From assembly GCA_038503065.1 (NCBI GenBank), contig JBCAMK010000012.1, positions 682,001 through 746,000 on the forward strand: a DNA stretch of 64,000 nt, read 5' to 3'. The notes under the pieces are model-generated. The model worked only from the letters and a program-made list of their open reading frames with translations. It made no database searches and had not been told where the DNA came from. The position numbers and the translations under genes are program-made. Shown piece after piece: positions 12,327 through 23,528 of the stretch; position 1 is the stretch's first letter, and each line of letters starts with the position of its first letter. Source of the DNA: Paragyromitra xinjiangensis (Eukaryota > Ascomycota > Pezizomycetes > Pezizales > Discinaceae).

Positions 12327-13019
12327 TGTGGGGGGGAGAATAATTGTGGGGGTAGTGGTGTGGAGTTGAGGGTAGAATTGAGTTGCGGGAGGTTCGTTTA
12401 GCAAGCGGATAGTCAGTTTTAGCACGCGAGTGCAAGACTGTGCCCCGCGTCAAACTTTTCCTTGCCCCTCGTCATAATTGCAATTTAGAGGCCCTAACCC
12501 TAAGAGAGCCGCATCAATTCCGGTACCTGAAATAGGGCTTCTGTGTCTGAGGTAGGTTAAATATCCCGAATGAAGAGAGATGGCTAGAGCGTATTGGTAT
12601 TGCCGCGTACGTATTGGTCATGACTTAAGCTTGCAGTCTATCGTCCATGGGACTAATGTTCCCCTAGAAGAACAGAAGACAGTCATAAACGATCACTCGT
12701 CATACATAAACACCAACCGATTGCGAGAAAAGACAATAACGCTCACAGAAAATAATAAATTCGTCTCGTTGGTATGTCTATAAGCCCCAGTGAGTTCTAA
12801 TGAATTTTCACCACTTCACCTTTCAACCGAGTGATTTTGAGTGATTCTCAAGAAAAACTCCCTATCAGATATCCCGCAGCTGAGGAACTATCCCCTTATT
12901 TTCCAAAAAATAACATAAAAAAGCAAACAGAAAATCCGAAAAGCCCTGGTCATGACAGTACATAAGATATATTTACAATCCCAAACCAACTTTTTTTTTC
13001 ATCACCGTCCCTCTTCCGT
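12327..13019. other. Intergenic region upstream of ADE8 and downstream of LSG1
   Basis: About 0.7 kb. It should hold the ADE8 promoter. The only notable site is the telomere-like motif at 12492-12503. No gene or RNA is visible. Confidence 0.5.
12492..12503 (+). promoter_or_regulatory. Telobox-like CCCTAACCCTAA motif
   Basis: Two perfect copies of the CCCTAA telomere-type hexamer sit about 165 bp upstream of the ADE8 start. Such motifs are known as binding sites for Rap1- or Tbf1-like factors in some fungi. Its function here is inferred; it could be chance. Confidence 0.3.
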
Positions 13020-15179
13020 CTACAAATCCGCGTGTGTACTCCCCTTCTCCCTCTTTTTCCCCTTCTTAAAGTGCTTTTTACTCCCTACAACCATCCTCAC
13101 GTCCTCCGGATCCATGTTATTATCCAACGCAATCATCGTCCGTGCTTTCCTCCCACTAAGATTTCTCCCACCTGGTAGTGCTCCCGCCTGTCCCGCGCCC
13201 TGATGAAATGGATTCTTCAAATGCCCTGCACTCCCACCAGACCCTCCAAAGAACTGCTTATCCAGGTTATGCGATTTTCTCCCAGTCTCGACCTGCGGCG
13301 CAATCGAGACCACATCATCGAAACGGCCATTCTCAGAATCGCCCGCATCAGAGATAAGCAGCGACCCAGTGCGCCGTCGCTCAGGCAAGTGGTCGTCAGT
13401 GTATAGATCCTTATTGAATTCGAGAGCGTCGATGGGAGGTTCTGTGATAGGTGGGTGGCAGAAGAGGAGTTTGCCGTTTACATAGTCTTTCAGGATGTAT
13501 CGTGCAGCACGGGACTCATCAGGGTTGCCGGCACCGGTCTTGGTAAATCCTCTCGCTTTCGCATATGTGAACAGTAACTCCTCGCCTGTTGGGATTCCAG
13601 TTCCACCTTCCTCGAAGGGGCGTGTGTTGATCTTGATACCATAGACCTTCTCAAGGAATGGCTTTGGGATGCGTTGCGCGACTAGTGCAGCAGGTCCGGT
13701 AAACTCACGCAGCTGGTCGATAGGTAGTACGCCATTGCAGACGAGCTCTGCCTTGGTTGTGGCAAAATTCGGGAATACGAGGCCGGGACAATCGCACAGG
13801 ATGATCTTGTCACTGAGATGGAGGGTCTGGAAGTGTTTAGTTTTGCCGGGAGTGGAGGAGACGGAGACCTTTTTGGCGCCGATGAGAGCATTGATAGTGG
13901 AGGATTTACCGACGTTGGGGTAACCAACGAGACCGATTTGAGTCTTGCGGGGAGAGGAAGTGTCTGCATCTTCCTCAGGCTCAGGAAGATGTTCCAGGAA
14001 AAGGGCTTCGAGCTCGTCGATCGTGAGAATTCTTGTCCGAAGAGATTCTTCTGGGATTTCTGAATCGGCATTTGAGGCTTTGTCGTCTTCCCATTCGTCT
14101 TCCTTTTCTTGTTTCGCCAATCGCAAGTCCTGAGTTTCTTTCACCAAGGATTCATCTGCCACCGGGCTTTCGTCCTTCTCCTCTTCTTCGAGATCGTCTT
14201 CGAACTCCCCGTCTAGTAGCTCATCATTGACCTGCTTCGCCAGAGCCGCCGAGAAAAACCGATACCTAATTTTTTCCTTCTCGAAATAGTCCGCCCACGC
14301 TAGCCTCTGCTCTAAGGTCATCATATCCGCCTTATTCACAAGCAGTAGATTCTGCTTCTCCGAGTCGACTTCCTTGACATATCGCTCTAGATCCTCCGAG
14401 CGGAACAGTAGTGGGTTCCTCGCATCGACAATTTGCACAACCAAATCCGATCGCTCAATGACCCGCCAAAGTTGCCGCCACACCTCCAAGTTTCGCTCAA
14501 ACGGCGTCATGAGTAGATCCTTCGACTCCTCTAGCTGCGCGAGGCCGCGACGCCATTGTAGAAAGGAGTCTTTCTCTGCACGGTCGAGCTCTTCCCGCGT
14601 GGTAGAGGAATCCCAGGCGGGTCGTCGAGGCACGGTTAATTGGCGGATGTTCTCTCTGTGTTTTTTTACGGCAGACTTTTCCTCGTCGGCGTTGAGGAGG
14701 TAAGGGTTGATTTGGGACTGGTGAATGATTTTCATATCCATTTTTTCTACACGCAGGTTAGCGATCTGAGCAGTGATTTCATATAGATCGGTTTGAAGCA
14801 TACCAGCAGTGAAATCCGTATCCGCCAGCTCCGCAGTCGTCAAGAACTCTATATCCATAAATCAGCTTCATGTTCGCTACAGTATAAAGACTCAAAGAGC
14901 CAAACACACCGTCAAGATCGTTCTGCTGTGTGATACTCCTCATCTTATACCAATCTGCTTCGTGTTTCTCGGTCAACATCTGCGTGCGCCCTCCAAATTA
15001 GCCACCGGACATATTCTGTAAGAAAATGTCATAGAGCGCCTTCAACATACCACCTCTCCGGCTCCTGAGGATCCACGACCCCTTCCTCTGCCTGCTCCTA
15101 CAACTTTACGAGCATTACGGTTTGAATTCATGAGCGCTCGGCCGAGGCCGACACGGTTCTTGCTCTCCGGTAATACCAT
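13020..15179 (-). CDS. LSG1: Large-subunit GTPase LSG1 (circularly permuted GTPase)
   Basis: Three exons (15179-15051, 14979-14910, 14848-13020) give 675 residues. The N-terminus KNRVGLGRALMN and the segment KHEADWYKMRSITQQNDLDEFLTTAELADTDF are Lsg1 hallmarks and only appear when the introns are removed. The GTPase motifs are in permuted order: G4 NKAD (237-240) precedes G1 GYPNVGKSS (375-383) and G3 DCPG (419-422), as in the YlqF/Lsg1 group. An acidic insert lies between G4 and G1. The C-terminus is basic (KKHFKKGKKREKGS). Family role: cytoplasmic GTPase that releases the export adaptor Nmd3 from pre-60S ribosomes. The exact acceptor of intron 1 is the least certain point. Divergent from LTV1. 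Confidence 0.93.
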
Positions 15180-15460
15180 GGTGCGAGGGTTCGTATACGG
15201 TATCGATTTCTGATTTTCGGGGAGGTTATTATATCAAAAAGTGAATTTTTTGTTGCGGAGGCGCGGGGTTATTGGATGTTGGTAGGTGGGGAGGTTTTGT
15301 GGCGGTCGCCGATAAGAAATTCCCTTCCCTTTTATTCCTCCCTCATCGCTTTATCAGCAACTTCTCCACCGAACGGTTTCGACTATTTTCCCTCCAATCT
15401 CTTCAGTAATCAATCAGCAGATACCTTATTCATTCCCTAGAAGAGGAAGAAGAAGACGAA
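15180..15460. promoter_or_regulatory. Shared divergent promoter of LSG1 and LTV1
   Basis: Only 281 bp separate the two start codons, so both genes must start transcription from here. It contains a PAC-type box (15342-15349), an A/T element AAAAAGTGAATTTTTT at about 15237-15252 that loosely resembles an RRPE, and a pyrimidine-rich stretch before the LTV1 ATG. Confidence 0.7.
15342..15349 (-). promoter_or_regulatory. PAC box (GCGATGAG on minus strand)
   Basis: CTCATCGC on the plus strand is the exact complement of the PAC element GCGATGAG, known from promoters of ribosome-biogenesis genes in yeasts and other ascomycetes. It sits 112 bp before the LTV1 ATG and 163 bp before the LSG1 ATG. Both flanking genes belong to that regulon class, which supports a functional site. 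Confidence 0.6.
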
Positions 15461-16933
15461 ATGGCGCCGAGTACGAAGCGGTGGATGTGAGTTTTTTCTT
15501 TCCCTTTTTCGTCCCACCGTTATCAGCAGAGCCTCATTTCGCGGGGTCTTTTTTTCTTTCCTCTATACACCTAGAATACAGCCCAGATCTCTAATAATTC
15601 TACACTCAACAGCGACAAAAAGTCCGCTACAACATTTCAAATCCGATATCGCTCTCAGCAGGACCCTCTCATCCACGACAATGAAGCCTCCGACTTCGTC
15701 TTCACCCCCGTTAACGCACCTAACCAAAAAGTGAAAAATGCCTCCCAACTGGCCGACGAGCTCGGCGCCGACGCTGCTGCTGTCCGTGCGAATGAAGGCG
15801 AGGCTGCCATGCACGGTATCTACTACGACGACACCTCCTACGACTACATGCAGCACATGCGGGAGATTGGCGGATCTACAGAAGCTGTTTTTATCGAGGC
15901 GCCACAGGAACAGTCTAAACAGAAGGGCAAGGGGAAAGGGAAGCAGTCTCTTGCAGATGCGCTACGGCAGCAACCTGCGCCAGAGGAATTAATCCCGAAG
16001 GAGCTCTTGCCGTCGGAGACGCAGATCAAGAGGACGTATCAGGACCAGCAGGATATCCCTGATGCATTGGCTGGTTTTCAGCCGGATATGGATCCTCGCT
16101 TGAGGGAGGTGTTGGAGGCGTTGGAGGACGAGGCGTATGTGGATGACGACGAGGATATCTTTGAGAAGCTTGCAGAGGGTGGAGAGGCAACAGAGGGGGA
16201 GTTTGAGGATGCGTTCTTTGATGACGAAGAAGGGGATGGATGGGAGAGTGATGCGACTGAAAAGCCGGGGAGTCACCAAAAGCCAGCCGTAACGTTTGCT
16301 GTGGGTACGGCTGGAGAGGCCTCCAATGGGAAAAGTGAAAATACATCAGCAGAGGGAGAAGATTGGATGCACGAGTTCTCGAAATTTAAAAAAGCTGAGA
16401 GACGGCAGAAGAAACCCATCGATGATGCTTCTTCTATGGCAGATACTATGTCTTTCGGTGGCTCCTCTTTCGGTGGCACAATGTCAATATCTAGCCGTAC
16501 CCGGCGAAGACACAAAAAAGCTGGAACTGAAAGCTCAGGATATTCCATGACCAGTTCTTCACTATTTAGAACGGAAGGACTAACTACGCTGGATGCTCGA
16601 TTCGATAAGGTAACAATCTTGCCCCCCCCGCAAAAAAAAGACCTCCCCCTAGTTGCTGACTTAGTGCAAAACTAGATTGAAGAAGAATACGCCGAGGATG
16701 ATGACGAAGATGAAGAGCCCCTTGATGGTCCTGTCCCAGAGACACGGCAAGACTTCAACTCTATCATGGATGAGTTCTTGGATGGATATAATGTAGTTGG
16801 GCGAACAAACAGGGTTCGAAAAGGAAAGACTCTGACCGGGCTTGAGCAGCTGGATGAGATTAGACGGGAGCTGGGGAAGGCGCGGATAAGCGATAAGCCA
16901 AATGGAGGAAGAAGGTCAAAGGCTAGAGCATAG
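15461..16933 (+). CDS. LTV1: 40S ribosome biogenesis factor LTV1
   Basis: Three exons (15461-15486, 15613-16609, 16676-16933) encode 426 residues. The first exon is 26 nt and joins to give [32 protein letters not shown], the typical Ltv1 start. The middle is acidic ([21 protein letters not shown]), followed by a Ser-rich stretch [25 protein letters not shown] that in the family contains casein-kinase-type phosphorylation sites, then [16 protein letters not shown] and a basic C-terminus. Family role: non-ribosomal factor bound to late pre-40S particles, needed for head and beak maturation and nuclear export. Paired divergently with LSG1. Confidence 0.92.
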
Positions 16934-18137
16934 AAGGTGTAGATTTGGTTTTCCTATACATTTGGGATTCTTTACTTTCGTTTCCTTTAGTAAGAGGGAC
17001 TGGGTACCAAAGGTTTGATTGGGTATGGGCCGGGGTGTTGTGAATAGTGAAAGATCTTTTGGACTAAATATATCGACTTCTCTCCCATTTCATATTTACC
17101 ATGCCCTCTCCCTTACACGTCATCTTTCCCGTAGATCCATCTCAAACGGCGATATAATCATCATCATGGATTATCACTCGCCGAGAACCACCCCTCATCT
17201 TCTTGTACGGCAGCCAAAATGGAAAGCGCAACTGAAGCCACCGTAATCACGAATAAAGAAGACCAGAACTATAGGGCCAAACACGAATCATGATACCCGA
17301 TAGAACCAGGCTAGCATAATCCTAAGAACGAGGACTTGAAATACAAGGGACTGGAATTTAGTTGCTCTTCTTGCGTGAACTGGCATGGCTAATACCTATT
17401 ACAGTGGCGGCCTTCCAAACGGCGAATCTCTCCAAAGTCATTCCCAAAAGAAGTGGCCCTAGCCAAGCTGTCGCAGTCATCACCAAGATTAAGGGATATC
17501 AACTAAACTTATGAAAACCATCTGTTGCTTATTACAAATCCCCCAAAACCACAATTCTCATGTAGCCACAGTCCTCATAGGTTGCTCCGTATCGTGCAAC
17601 AGCTGCATGGAGTAGTAGGAACGAGCCTAAGAAGACGCCTGCGCCAAAGTTTCCCACCGAGTGATCACTCATGTTTTTTTTCTCGCCTCTCCGAGGATAC
17701 TGAGACCGATGCCTGACTCTTGACGTTGTCCATTACTCATTCATGTCGGATCAGCTTCAATTCATCAGAACAGTCACCAACAAAATTGCTCATCAGTACA
17801 AAAACAGCCTACCACGATTCCTTGCGCTTTCACCTCATCATAATATCCTCCAGGCAGAATCCCATCCCCAATCATCTGTGACCAACGAGTTGCTTTGAAA
17901 TCATTACCCCTCAACGATCGACAGTGGACCCAAGAGTAATAGTGCTGATCACGTGATACCCCGCGTCCCACGGAGTCATAACTATTCTGAACGTGTTTGT
18001 TGTTTACAAAGCCTCAACGCGCTTGTTGACTGTGGAATCTCGATAAAAGCTATATAATTGCCTCCTTACGCCCTCTGTCGACTTCATTAATCGTCTTCTC
18101 AACTACCTATCCATCAAATCCTTACAGAAAACAACCC
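16934..18137. other. Intergenic region LTV1-MOG1
   Basis: About 1.2 kb without a supported gene. Open frames here (for example 17019-17246 and 17774-17971) lack motifs or splice extension. It contains a TCACGTGA site near MOG1. Confidence 0.45.
17949..17956. promoter_or_regulatory. TCACGTGA E-box upstream of MOG1
   Basis: A palindromic TCACGTGA, matching the RTCACRTG consensus of Cbf1-type bHLH factors, lies about 180 bp upstream of the MOG1 start. A Cbf1 homologue is encoded at 33.6-34.8 kb. Functional use is inferred. Confidence 0.4.
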
Positions 18138-18875
18138 ATGGCCCAATTCAAAGTAGTCAATCTTTTCGGGGGTGCTATAACCTCCCATATTCCTAATGAT
18201 TTCCGAGACGCAAGGTAAAGCCCTATCTACCTTTTCCCCCGTTTTTTCTCAGCTAATTAAAGAAATAGTGACTTCCGTGAGGTTCCAGACCACCAGGAAG
18301 TCTACGTCTCCATGATCGACGACATCGACACCAGCATTATCTTCGACATCACCCAGCGTGTTAATGCCCCTGAAGGTCCATCGGATATGGATGCTGTCGA
18401 TTTTCACTTTAAAGATATAGCTGTAGATCAGGGCCGCACAGCGAAGATTTGGGGTAAGAGAGCTGTCTTACTGCCGAACCTGTCAGTCACCACCTCCTCC
18501 TCCTCCCCTCTCACGCAAAACATACTAACCAAAACCAACAGCCCCGACAAGCCCGCCTATGAAGTCATTGGCACTGTTTCTGCACGTCCCAATGACCCAC
18601 CTACTCTTCCACCAACATTCATAGCGATTCTCATGACGATCATAAGACTGGAACAACAGAAAACAGATATAGTTGTGACGATTAATGTGCCGTTCGATGA
18701 TCCGGAGGTGGTGAGGCGGGAGAAGTGTATTGCGAGCCCAGTCTACACTGGTAGTGATATCGATTCGGAAAATGGAGATAAGAGCGAATTGTTGAAATTT
18801 GGGATGCAGGTCGCAAGCGAAGTTGTTGGGAATTTTAAGATTTTGGACTGGGGATTATTTGTGCCAGAGGAGTAG
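18138..18875 (+). CDS. MOG1: Ran-GTPase release factor Mog1
   Basis: Exons 18138-18214, 18269-18481 and 18542-18875 give 207 residues. The N-terminus FKVVNLFGGAITSHIPNDFRDASDFREVPDHQEVY is the Mog1/PsbP-like signature, followed by IIFDITQRV and, late, an ESELLKF-like segment (DKSELLKFGMQVASEVVGNFKILDWGLF). Family role: a small nuclear protein that binds Ran and promotes GTP release, linked to nuclear import. The second intron (60 bp, with CTAAC) has a multiple-of-three length and no in-frame stop, so an unspliced transcript would stay open. The family assignment rests on the N-terminal motif and overall length. Confidence 0.87.
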
Positions 18876-19314
18876 GATGGATCGTGCGAGGTTCTAAACC
18901 GTTTTTTTCTTTTTCACTTCTTTCGAACAATATGATCACTCCCTCCGACTACCAGTAATGATCCTTCTGGACTTGGAGCTGGACGTTAAACTTCTTAAGG
19001 CCTCTTCAGATCGAGTGACGAATAGTGTAACGGGGCTCTGCACATGAAAGAGATGTCCCGACGCGAAGAGCTACTCTACGGGCGGCGTACAGGGGTTTCG
19101 TTTAGTACTCCCAGCGCCAAGACTGGGGGAAAAGGTGGGCTAATCCACCCAAAGTAGTGGAGAGCCGAGCTGCCGAGGCTTAACCATGGTCTTCCTGTGA
19201 TGTCCTCCAGGAATACATAACCAGGTCGTGGAGTTCTCTTCGCTCCTCAATTGCATAGCACCATTCTTCTCTTTTCCAAATTTATACCCAAATTTATACC
19301 AAATCAATTACAAT
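18876..19314. other. Intergenic region MOG1-acyl-CoA dehydrogenase
   Basis: About 440 bp containing the MOG1 3' end and the promoter and leader of the next gene. The leader has a near-duplicate of ATTTATACC just before the ATG. Nothing else stands out. Confidence 0.45.
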
Positions 19315-20904
19315 ATGGGTGTCTACAAAGTTCCTTCTCTCGTCGCCGACAAGGTCTCACCTAGAGCTAAAGAGCTCTTGCAGAAGGTAGCTCCTTCTCT
19401 GGTTTCCCTTAAGAGTATACCAAATGCTGAATCCTTACCCATATTTACAAGGTCCATGATTTCGTCGAGAATGAATGTAAGAAACAATTTTCCCAGCGGA
19501 AGCTCAACCCTAGGTACCAGTCAGTTCTAACAGTTCGTCTGCAGGCATCCCCGCCGACCACATCTTCGAAGCTCAGCTCCCCTCCGACCCATCCAAACGC
19601 TTCCTCGACACCTACCCAGCCGTCATTGACGATCTAAAGGCCAAAGCCAGATCTCTCGGTCTCTGGAACCTCTTCCTATCACAAATACATTACAAGGAGG
19701 GCGTCGCCTTGACCAACCTCGAGTATGGGCTCATGGCCGAACTTATGGGCAAATCCCTCATCGCCTCAGAAGCCATGAACTGCTCTGCACCTGACACGGG
19801 CAATATGGAGGTTCTCGCAAAATACGCGAACGATGCACAGAAAAGGGAGTGGTTAACACCGCTTCTGGAAGGCAAGATTAGAAGCGCGTTCGTAATGACG
19901 GAAAGACTAAAAGCGAGTGCGGATGCGAAGAACATTGATCTCGAGATTAAACGGGAGGGAAATGAGTATGTTCTAAATGGGTCGAAATGGTGGAGTAGCG
20001 GCGCGGGGGATCCAAGGTGTAAGCTATACCTGGTTATGGGGAAGTCGAATCCCGACCATCCCAACCCATACAAGCAGCAGTCTGTCGTGATTGTGCCCGC
20101 CGGACACCCAGGCGTTAAGGTCCTCCGAAGCCTCAGTGTCTACGGCTACGATGGTAATAACCAAACCCTCTAGCCAATAGTAGCCCTTCAGATACTAACA
20201 TCTCCCCCATGTAGATGCCCCACACGGCCACTGCGAACTCATCTTCACAAACTGCCGCATCCCCATCACCAACATGATCCTCGGCGAAGGCCGAGGTTTC
20301 GAAATCATTCAGGGCCGCCTCGGCCCCGGTCGTATCCACCACTGCATGCGGTCCATCGGCGCCGCCGAGCTCGGCCTACAATACATGATCGCGCGTGTCA
20401 ATGACCCTGCGCGCAAGACTTTCGGGAAAACCCTTTCAGAACACGGCACCATCCTTGAATGGATCGCAAAATCGCGAATCGAGATCGATGCAGGCCGACT
20501 GCTAGTATTACAGGCAGCTGACAAGATCGATCACTCGGATGCAAAGAGTGCTATGAGGATGATCGCGGAAGCGAAGGTTTTTGTGCCGAGCATGACGTTG
20601 GGGGTCCTAGATAGAGCAGTGCAGGCACACGGAGCGGGAGGCGTCAGCCAGGACTTTCCGTTAGCAAGGATGTGGGCCCATCAAAGGACGCTCAGGATTG
20701 CGGATGGGCCAGATGAAGTGCATTTGAACCAACTGGGGAGGACCGAGAATAAGAGGCATGCAGAGATGTAAGTTTCCACCACGATGATCAACCCATTGAT
20801 AGGTTTACTAATAAGTGAATAGTACTGCAACGTTGGAGGGCCAGAAGAAGAAAACAGAGGAGCTGATGAAGAAGTATAATATCCAAGTCAGATCGAATTT
20901 GTAG
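19315..20904 (+). CDS. Acyl-CoA dehydrogenase, ACAD10/11-like
   Basis: Five exons (19315-19386, 19452-19476, 19545-20153, 20215-20767, 20823-20904) give 446 residues; exon 2 is 25 nt. The N-terminal domain starts VHDFVENECIPAD; the middle has AMNCSAPDTGNMEVL, KWWSSGAGDPRCKLYLVMGKS and CRIP; the C-terminal domain has GRLGPGRIHHCMRSIGAAE and AHGAGGVSQDFPLARMWAHQRTLRIADGPDEVHL, which match the ACAD10/11 group rather than the short- or medium-chain enzymes. Family role: FAD-dependent alpha,beta-dehydrogenation of acyl-CoAs, in mitochondria or peroxisomes. The usual MTEP.VASSDATN flavin-site strand reads MTERLKASADAKN here. No obvious presequence and no clear SKL-type end (it ends RSNL), so location is open. 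Confidence 0.92.
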
Positions 20905-22236
20905 AGGGACGATTACGAGCGAAAGAAGGTCATGATGCATATGCCCAGGGGGAGGAGGAGGGAAACAAGAATTTATTCACAAACAAAAAACGTTCCCCAT
21001 GCTGACATCAATTTCCCAGCAAAACGGTTTCAGCCTCTATAAAATAAATATTCCCGCTAGAAACTCAGTGCTAAACTTACTTAATTTCTATTTGGCACGA
21101 ATAGTCCAACCCTGGAAGTTTACCTACCGTACATGCCGGCCGACCCACCAACGTCACTTCCAAGGACCCGCGGAAGCTTCATATTAGATTATTTCCAACG
21201 AGTGACACGATATCTGAGCCCTTCTCCGTCCGTGGAAAGCAGTTATGGACTTTTATTTTTGATAGTGGCATTGTAACTGCACAGCGAGAATGTATAATCC
21301 TAGCTCCATAATTTCCGCAAATGTCAACCATAGCATACGTCTAGTTGGAGAATTTAGCAAAGCCCACCCACTAGTATCCCTATCGATGATTTCTGAAAGT
21401 GGAATTTCGTTAGTGAATTGACTTTTGTGCCCCTGCAGCCCCAAAATTTCTGGGAGTCATGACAGGCTGCCACAGTTTACAGACAAGAACTACTGCAACA
21501 TTCTTCGACCTTGAACCTGAACAAACCGGGCCAAAAATACCTCTTCCGCTCAAAACATTGGTTGGGGTAGATATGCCACCGATCTAGAAAACAGTAGGTT
21601 TGCTGATAACAACCCCTTTGAGCTTAGAGCCCGAATCCAACTCCTGTTGTTAGTGCAAGGTCTCACCGGCTACCCTAAACTCGTTAGAAAGGAAACATGC
21701 CCGGTTTCCAGATTCGTAGGAACTTAACTATAACCTTAGCCCCATAGCCCTTCGTTTATGCTACAAGATGCAAGTTATAATAGACCCGGGGAGTAGCTTG
21801 CTCTTCAGAAACTGCTTAATTGTGCGATCCATTCTAAAGCCCTAATTAGCAAATTAGCGATAGCGGATTGGAGTATGCTACACATGATACCAATGAAGAC
21901 TTTGTTTACATGATTTCTTTTTGTGGATTGGTAATTGTGCTACCCTGTCGGGGGTTCTTTGTTTATGCCATGCAGGACTCACATGCGGCTCCGCTACCCT
22001 TGCACAAGGTTGCTGTGGCAACCAATACAGCCCATTCCTTTATTGATCCTGCGACTACAAATTGAACACTTCCTGTTCCCTTCTTGCGTTCAACCACCAA
22101 CATCTTGACATCTACAGTCCACAGAAGACTCCTCCTTCACTCTAACACGCCACACTCTCTCCATCCCCATCTCCCTCTCAACCTATCCACTGCTATCCTT
22201 CTAGCAACATACCACCAATCCTTCAAACAAATCGTA
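20905..22236. other. Intergenic region upstream of the Spo12 gene
   Basis: About 1.3 kb. Short frames such as 20999-21187 and 21868-22065 show no motif. A pyrimidine-rich stretch just before the Spo12 ATG (about 22080-22230) looks like a transcribed leader; an in-frame ATG at 22084 would add 51 Ser/His/Leu-rich residues but is not conserved-looking. Confidence 0.45.
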
Positions 22237-22764
22237 ATGTCTGCACCAAACGCACCTCTCTCTGACCTCGCCGTCAACTCTGCTACCCCAATGTTTGAAC
22301 CTCCTAGTTCCTCAGAGCCTTCCCCCAATGTTCAGCCCATGCATCAAGGAAACACCGTCTCAAGCCTCGAGATGCAACGCCAGCTACTTCAACAAAAGCT
22401 TGCTGAACAGTGGGTTCCACCTCTTCCTACGCCCCAAGTTACCACCTTAACTAACAATAACCTAGAGGAAGCAACGCTTTCACTTCACCAACCGATCAGA
22501 TGATGACTCCCTGCAGCAAGAAGCTCCAGAATATTAAGCACAAGGCTTACGGCAAGTCAGTATTCCCCTAATGTTAATAAACCTTTGATTGCTGTAAACT
22601 GACAAGTCTCCAGAGGGCAACCAAAACTTCTCTCCAAGGCATTTGCTAAGCCCACTGGCGCTGGTTCCAGCGGCGGTCTCTTTGGACTCAGCGGCAAGGA
22701 AAACAAGTCCTCTTCCTCCCTCGGCGGCAATCCCTTTGGCTCTACCGACATAGAATCCCAATAG
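22237..22764 (+). CDS. Spo12-family mitotic exit regulator
   Basis: Exons 22237-22409, 22466-22555 and 22614-22764 encode 137 residues. Removing the first intron (donor GTGGGT, branch-like CTAAC) joins LLQQKLAEQ to GSNAFTSPTDQMMTPCSKKLQNIKHKAYGK; the block SPTDQMMTPCSKKL (65-78) is the Spo12 domain signature. The rest is a low-complexity Ser/Gly tail. Family role: small nuclear protein of the FEAR network that helps release Cdc14 phosphatase at anaphase, also used in meiosis. The SP and TP sites in the block are candidate CDK sites. The domain call is good; the N-terminus before residue 45 is unconserved. Confidence 0.82.
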
Positions 22765-23528
22765 ACGAAACGAGATGCAGCAAATATTTTCTTTTCTACT
22801 TTTCGCTGCTTCGGGTTTTACTGTCTTTTTCGCCGCCTGGTGAAGATCTGGCCTTTTACTTCTTTTGAACATAGTGGGGCTGCGGCTATGAAATCTGAGA
22901 CGTTTCTAGGTGTCTGCCACGTCCCCACTTATTCATGCAAGCCTCTTTTTGCGTGTCAATTTCTCCTTTTGGTTGGTTCGATTTTTACGAACCTATGGAG
23001 TACCCTATTTCTTTCTTTCAAGTTTACCCCTTTTCACCACCTTTATATAGAGTCATGAAAACCCTCCGTCTGTCGACAACAAATTTTTACAAAAATTGTA
23101 ATTTTACACGTGTCGTGACGGTTTATCAGTTTTCTTTTCCTTTCCTTTACATTTTATCTTCTTTTTCTTCTTTCTCTTGGTTCGGAACACATAGGGTAGG
23201 CTGGGTGCCAGTGAGCTGGCTGGTTGGTTGGGGGCCGGGCCGGGCCGGGCCAGGCCATGGGATTGTAAATTGGTGTTCTTTGCGTCTTTTACTTGAGAAT
23301 TCAAATATTATTTTCCAAACCCCCGCAATTCTAACACCGTATTAGTCGTGAGGACTTCCCCTAAAAAGACCAGAGTTTCTCTTCCAGATCAAAATACAAA
23401 ATTTGACTTAGAAACCCTAATAGTGATGCGTAAAGAAAATGATAAACGCCCATTATTCAATCACCATGCTTCATAATACATTATAAGAAAATAAAAGGCC
23501 CAGGAATCACCAACACCTTCATATCTAA
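22765..23528. other. Intergenic region, convergent Spo12 / UIM gene ends
   Basis: About 760 bp of T-rich 3' flanking sequence with a GGGCC-rich run at 23231-23256. No supported gene. Confidence 0.45.
23231..23256 (+). repeat. GGGCC pentanucleotide run
   Basis: Four consecutive GGGCC units followed by an imperfect fifth (AGGCC). The G-rich strand could in principle form a quadruplex. It lies between two converging genes. Confidence 0.7.
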
